Origin: Azospirillum sp. TSO35-2
GTDB lineage: Bacteria; Pseudomonadota; Alphaproteobacteria; Azospirillales; Azospirillaceae
Reading direction: 5' to 3'
Assembly: GCF_003116095.1 (NCBI RefSeq)
Contig: NZ_LGRA01000008.1
Coordinates: 874,176 to 911,179 of the forward strand
DNA: 37,004 nucleotides
Of this stretch, positions 35,111 through 37,004 are shown piece by piece. Within the stretch, counting starts at the first letter, position 1. Each line of letters opens with the position of its first letter. Position numbers and translations under genes: made by a program. The notes below the pieces were generated by a model that worked only from the letters and a program-made list of their open reading frames with translations, searched no databases and was not told the origin of the DNA.

Positions 35111-36139
35111 ATGACGAACAGCATCGGAACAAACACCGTCAGGACGAACGCCATCAGGGCCGGTCGGTCCCCGGACCGCTCCGCGGCACCGCGCCTGTCC
35201 GTCGGATTCATCCTCGCCCACCGTTTCACGCTGTGCGCCTTCGCCAACTTCGTCGACGTGCTGAGGCTCGCCGCCGACGAGGGCGACCGCAGCCGCCCGA
35301 TCCTCTGCGACTGGGCCGTGCTGTCGGACCTGATGCGGCCGGTGGCGTCGAGCTGCGGGATGCTGGTCCAGCCGACCGAGCGGCTCGGCGATCCGACAAA
35401 GTTCGACTACATCGTCGTGGTCGGCGGGCTGATCGACGAGATCGCCAACCTCAGTCCCGACTACCTTCGCTACCTGCGTCAGGCGGCGGCATCGAACATC
35501 CCCCTGGTCGGCGTCTGCACCGGCGCCTTTATCTTGCAGCGTGCGGGGTTGATGGACGGATACCGCTGCTGCATCAGCTGGTTCCATCATGCCGATTTCC
35601 TGGAGCAGTTCGACGGCATAACGCCGGTGTCCGATCAGATCTTCATCGTGGACCGCGACCGGCTGACATGCTCGGGCGGGACCAGTTCGGCCCATCTCGC
35701 CGCCCATCTCATCGAAAAGCATGTCGGCCGCGCCCAGGCCCGCAAGAGCCTGCACATCATGATCATCGACGACGCGTTGCGCGGGGAGAAACCGCAGCCC
35801 GGCATCCCGCTCGACTTCACCACGAACGACGAGGTGGTGAAGAAGGCGCTGCTGCTGATGCAGCAGAACATCGACGTGCCGTTGTCGGTGGCGGAGATGG
35901 CCCGCCGCCTCGGTGCCGCCCGGCGCCAGATGGAGCGTCATTTCCAGAACGCGCTGGGCATGACGCCGACCCAGGCCTACAAGATCATGCGCCTGGAACA
36001 TGCCGAATTCCTGCTGCGCAACACCGAGCAGTCGGTGACGGAGATCGCCGCCACCGTCGGTTTCTGCGATTCATCGCACTTCGTCCGTGCCTTCAAGGAG
36101 CGGCGCGGCATGACGCCGTCCGTTTTCCGGAAGGCCTGA
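35111..36139 (+). CDS. GlxA-type AraC regulator with DJ-1/PfpI domain
   Basis: A 342-residue regulator: an N-terminal glutamine-amidotransferase-like DJ-1/PfpI domain (about 28-200, with YIVVVGG and the nucleophile-elbow region VGVCTGAFILQRAG) and a C-terminal AraC double helix-turn-helix (about 245-340, SVAEMARRLGAARRQMERHF and ATVGFCDSSHFVRAFKERRG). This family includes activators of carnitine, glycine-betaine and arginine catabolism, so it may control amine or amino-acid use, perhaps the upstream MFS-mlrC-dadA operon or the N-methyl-amine oxidoreductase. GGAGG lies 5 nt before the ATG. Confidence 0.9.
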   Translation: MTNSIGTNTVRTNAIRAGRSPDRSAAPRLSVGFILAHRFTLCAFANFVDVLRLAADEGDRSRPILCDWAVLSDLMRPVASSCGMLVQPTERLGDPTKFDYIVVVGGLIDEIANLSPDYLRYLRQAAASNIPLVGVCTGAFILQRAGLMDGYRCCISWFHHADFLEQFDGITPVSDQIFIVDRDRLTCSGGTSSAHLAAHLIEKHVGRAQARKSLHIMIIDDALRGEKPQPGIPLDFTTNDEVVKKALLLMQQNIDVPLSVAEMARRLGAARRQMERHFQNALGMTPTQAYKIMRLEHAEFLLRNTEQSVTEIAATVGFCDSSHFVRAFKERRGMTPSVFRKA

Positions 36140-36174
36140 CGGCCTGTTCCCAAGCAGTCAACCAATCAGGCAAC

Positions 36175-36669
36175 TCATCGACGAAGGCGCCACCCAGGCG
36201 GTCCGCCGGGCCTTCGCGGCGGGTGGTCTCTTGCGGGCGCCGCCATGCCGTGCGCCCCGGACCGTGTCAGGTCGATCTGGACGCTGGGCACCGCCCGGCC
36301 GTTGAAGATGTCCGGCTTCCTGACGCTGACCGCCACCCGCTGCACGCGGGGATCGGCAAAGCACAGATCGGCGATCTCCAGCGCCAGCGTCTCAAGAAGG
36401 CAGATGTGGCGGCCGCGGGTGGCGTCCTCGATCCGGTCCAGCAGGCCGTCATAGGACACCACCTCGGTCAGGCGGTCGCCCGTCGCCGTCAAATCCTGGT
36501 TGACCGTCATCTCCAGATCGATCCGCACCCGCTGCGGCCGATCCCTCTCATGCTCATAGGCGCCGATGCTCAGGACAAGGAAGATCTCGTCCAGCCGGAT
36601 GCGGTAACAGGGCATGGCGGGTTCGTCATAGTCATCGCCAGCCACCAGAACTTGCATACCGTGCGACAT
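36175..36669 (-). CDS. folB: Dihydroneopterin aldolase family protein
   Basis: A 164-residue protein of the FolB/FolX family. Typical segments are IGAYEHERDRPQRVRIDLEM, VVSYDGLLDRIEDATRG, ICLLETLALEIADLCF (Glu93) and VSVRKPDIF with Lys118 as the probable catalytic lysine. The family acts on 7,8-dihydroneopterin in folate synthesis. It is about 40 residues longer than usual because of an Arg/Pro-rich tail (from about 143) and a short N-terminal extension. The start at 36669 follows GGGGA; an internal ATG at 36657 is the alternative. No other folate genes are nearby, so it may be a paralogue with a different pterin role. Confidence 0.82.
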   Translation of the reverse strand: MSHGMQVLVAGDDYDEPAMPCYRIRLDEIFLVLSIGAYEHERDRPQRVRIDLEMTVNQDLTATGDRLTEVVSYDGLLDRIEDATRGRHICLLETLALEIADLCFADPRVQRVAVSVRKPDIFNGRAVPSVQIDLTRSGAHGMAAPARDHPPRRPGGPPGWRLRR

Positions 36670-36772
36670 CGGCGATTTTCCCCAAGGCTGACACTCTGGC
36701 CCCAAAGGCGGGCCTTCCCATCGGATGGCGGGATCACGGAGCGATGCCTGCCGCCATTTTTTAGTACGCGCC

Positions 36773-36798
36773 CCGGACCGTCGTCTTGAACGGTCCGG
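36773..36798. promoter_or_regulatory. Perfect 9-bp inverted repeat upstream of folB and lysR
   Basis: CCGGACCGT (36773-36781) and ACGGTCCGG (36790-36798) pair perfectly around an 8-nt loop. It sits in the middle of the 264-bp divergent gap. A T-run precedes it on the plus strand and none follows on either strand, so an operator is more likely than a terminator. Confidence 0.4.
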
Positions 36799-36856
36799 CC
36801 GGGCGTCTTGCATGAATCCGCCACGCCCCGGTTTGAACGGCCCGCGATTTGAACGG
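36786..36856 (+). repeat. Three copies of TTGAACGG in divergent gap
   Basis: TTGAACGG occurs at 36786-36793, 36833-36840 and 36849-36856; the last two are 16 bp apart and the first overlaps the inverted repeat. Regulatory use is possible but untested. Confidence 0.4.
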
Positions 36857-36933
36857 CGGCCGGCCCTGTGCGATAGTCAAAGCCGCTGGACGTCCATATC
36901 ATCGCCACCGCGCAGGGTTGGGAACGGCTTCTG

Positions 36934-37004
36934 ATGACGTCACGATTCTATCGGCTGCCCTCCCTGACCGCGCTGGCGACCTTCGAAGCGTCGGCCCGCC
37001 ACCG
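36934..37004 (+). CDS. LysR family regulator N-terminus (partial)
   Basis: The first 23 codons of a plus-strand gene cut by the right edge. The chain MTSRFYRLPSLTALATFEAS is the start of a GcvA-type LysR helix-turn-helix (PSLxALxxFEAxAR is a hallmark). GGGAACGG lies upstream of the ATG. It is divergent from the dihydroneopterin-aldolase family gene. Only the start is visible, so the call rests on this motif. Confidence 0.65.
   Translation, partial: MTSRFYRLPSLTALATFEASARH

Noticed and set aside
36175..36813. Longer start for the dihydroneopterin-aldolase family gene at 36813
   Set aside because: The extra 48 residues are basic and low-complexity, with no family similarity, and would cover the inverted repeat region; the start at 36669 has a GGGGA upstream.

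Overview
The window reads as a catabolic and accessory region of a high-GC alphaproteobacterium. A plant- or soil-associated Azospirillum-like Rhodospirillales member is my inference, from the strong G/C bias at third codon positions, the dense 4-bp gene overlaps and the gene content. No rRNA, tRNA, CRISPR array or intact insertion sequence was seen.

Left end (1-2634, minus strand): the start of an unidentified one-helix membrane protein, an M14 zinc carboxypeptidase, and a short ORF that is a deletion chimera of two dipeptide-permease genes (dppB joined to dppC). These look like the remains of a peptide uptake and processing locus.

Region 2755-15219 (minus strand): a long operon in transcription order araC - hmfA - hmfB - hmfC - hmfD - hmfE - livJ-type binding protein - livH - livM - livG - livF. 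The order molybdenum large subunit, FAD subunit, 2Fe-2S subunit, acyl-CoA ligase, crotonase matches the 2-furoate module hmfABCDE (furoate to furoyl-CoA to hydroxyfuroyl-CoA to 2-oxoglutarate). The LIV-type ABC transporter is the likely uptake system. The large subunit carries a fused CoxG/SRPBCC domain.

Region 15544-22811 (plus strand): a quinate/shikimate locus. It holds a two-domain 3-dehydroshikimate dehydratase (quiC type), a type II dehydroquinase, a shikimate/quinate dehydrogenase, a complete TRAP transporter (Q, M, P) and a TetR regulator. Two near-identical palindromes lie upstream of quiC and of the dehydroquinase, and are probable operators of that TetR protein. The products converge on protocatechuate; no ring-cleavage genes are in the window.

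Region 22977-26250 (minus strand): an ftrABCD ferrous-iron uptake operon (P19 protein, cupredoxin, Ftr1 permease, polyferredoxin) with a Fur/Mur-like palindrome just upstream of ftrA.

Region 26482-29549: a flavin/Fe-S oxidoreductase related to N-methyl-amine demethylases, divergent from its LysR regulator. Base composition looks less G/C-biased here, suggesting separate acquisition.

Region 29731-36139: a LysR regulator divergent from an overlapping three-gene operon (MFS transporter, M81/MlrC-type metallopeptidase, DadA-type FAD oxidoreductase), followed by a GlxA-type AraC regulator. The substrate is unknown.

Right end: a dihydroneopterin-aldolase family protein (minus) and the first codons of another LysR regulator (plus), separated by a region rich in inverted and direct repeats.
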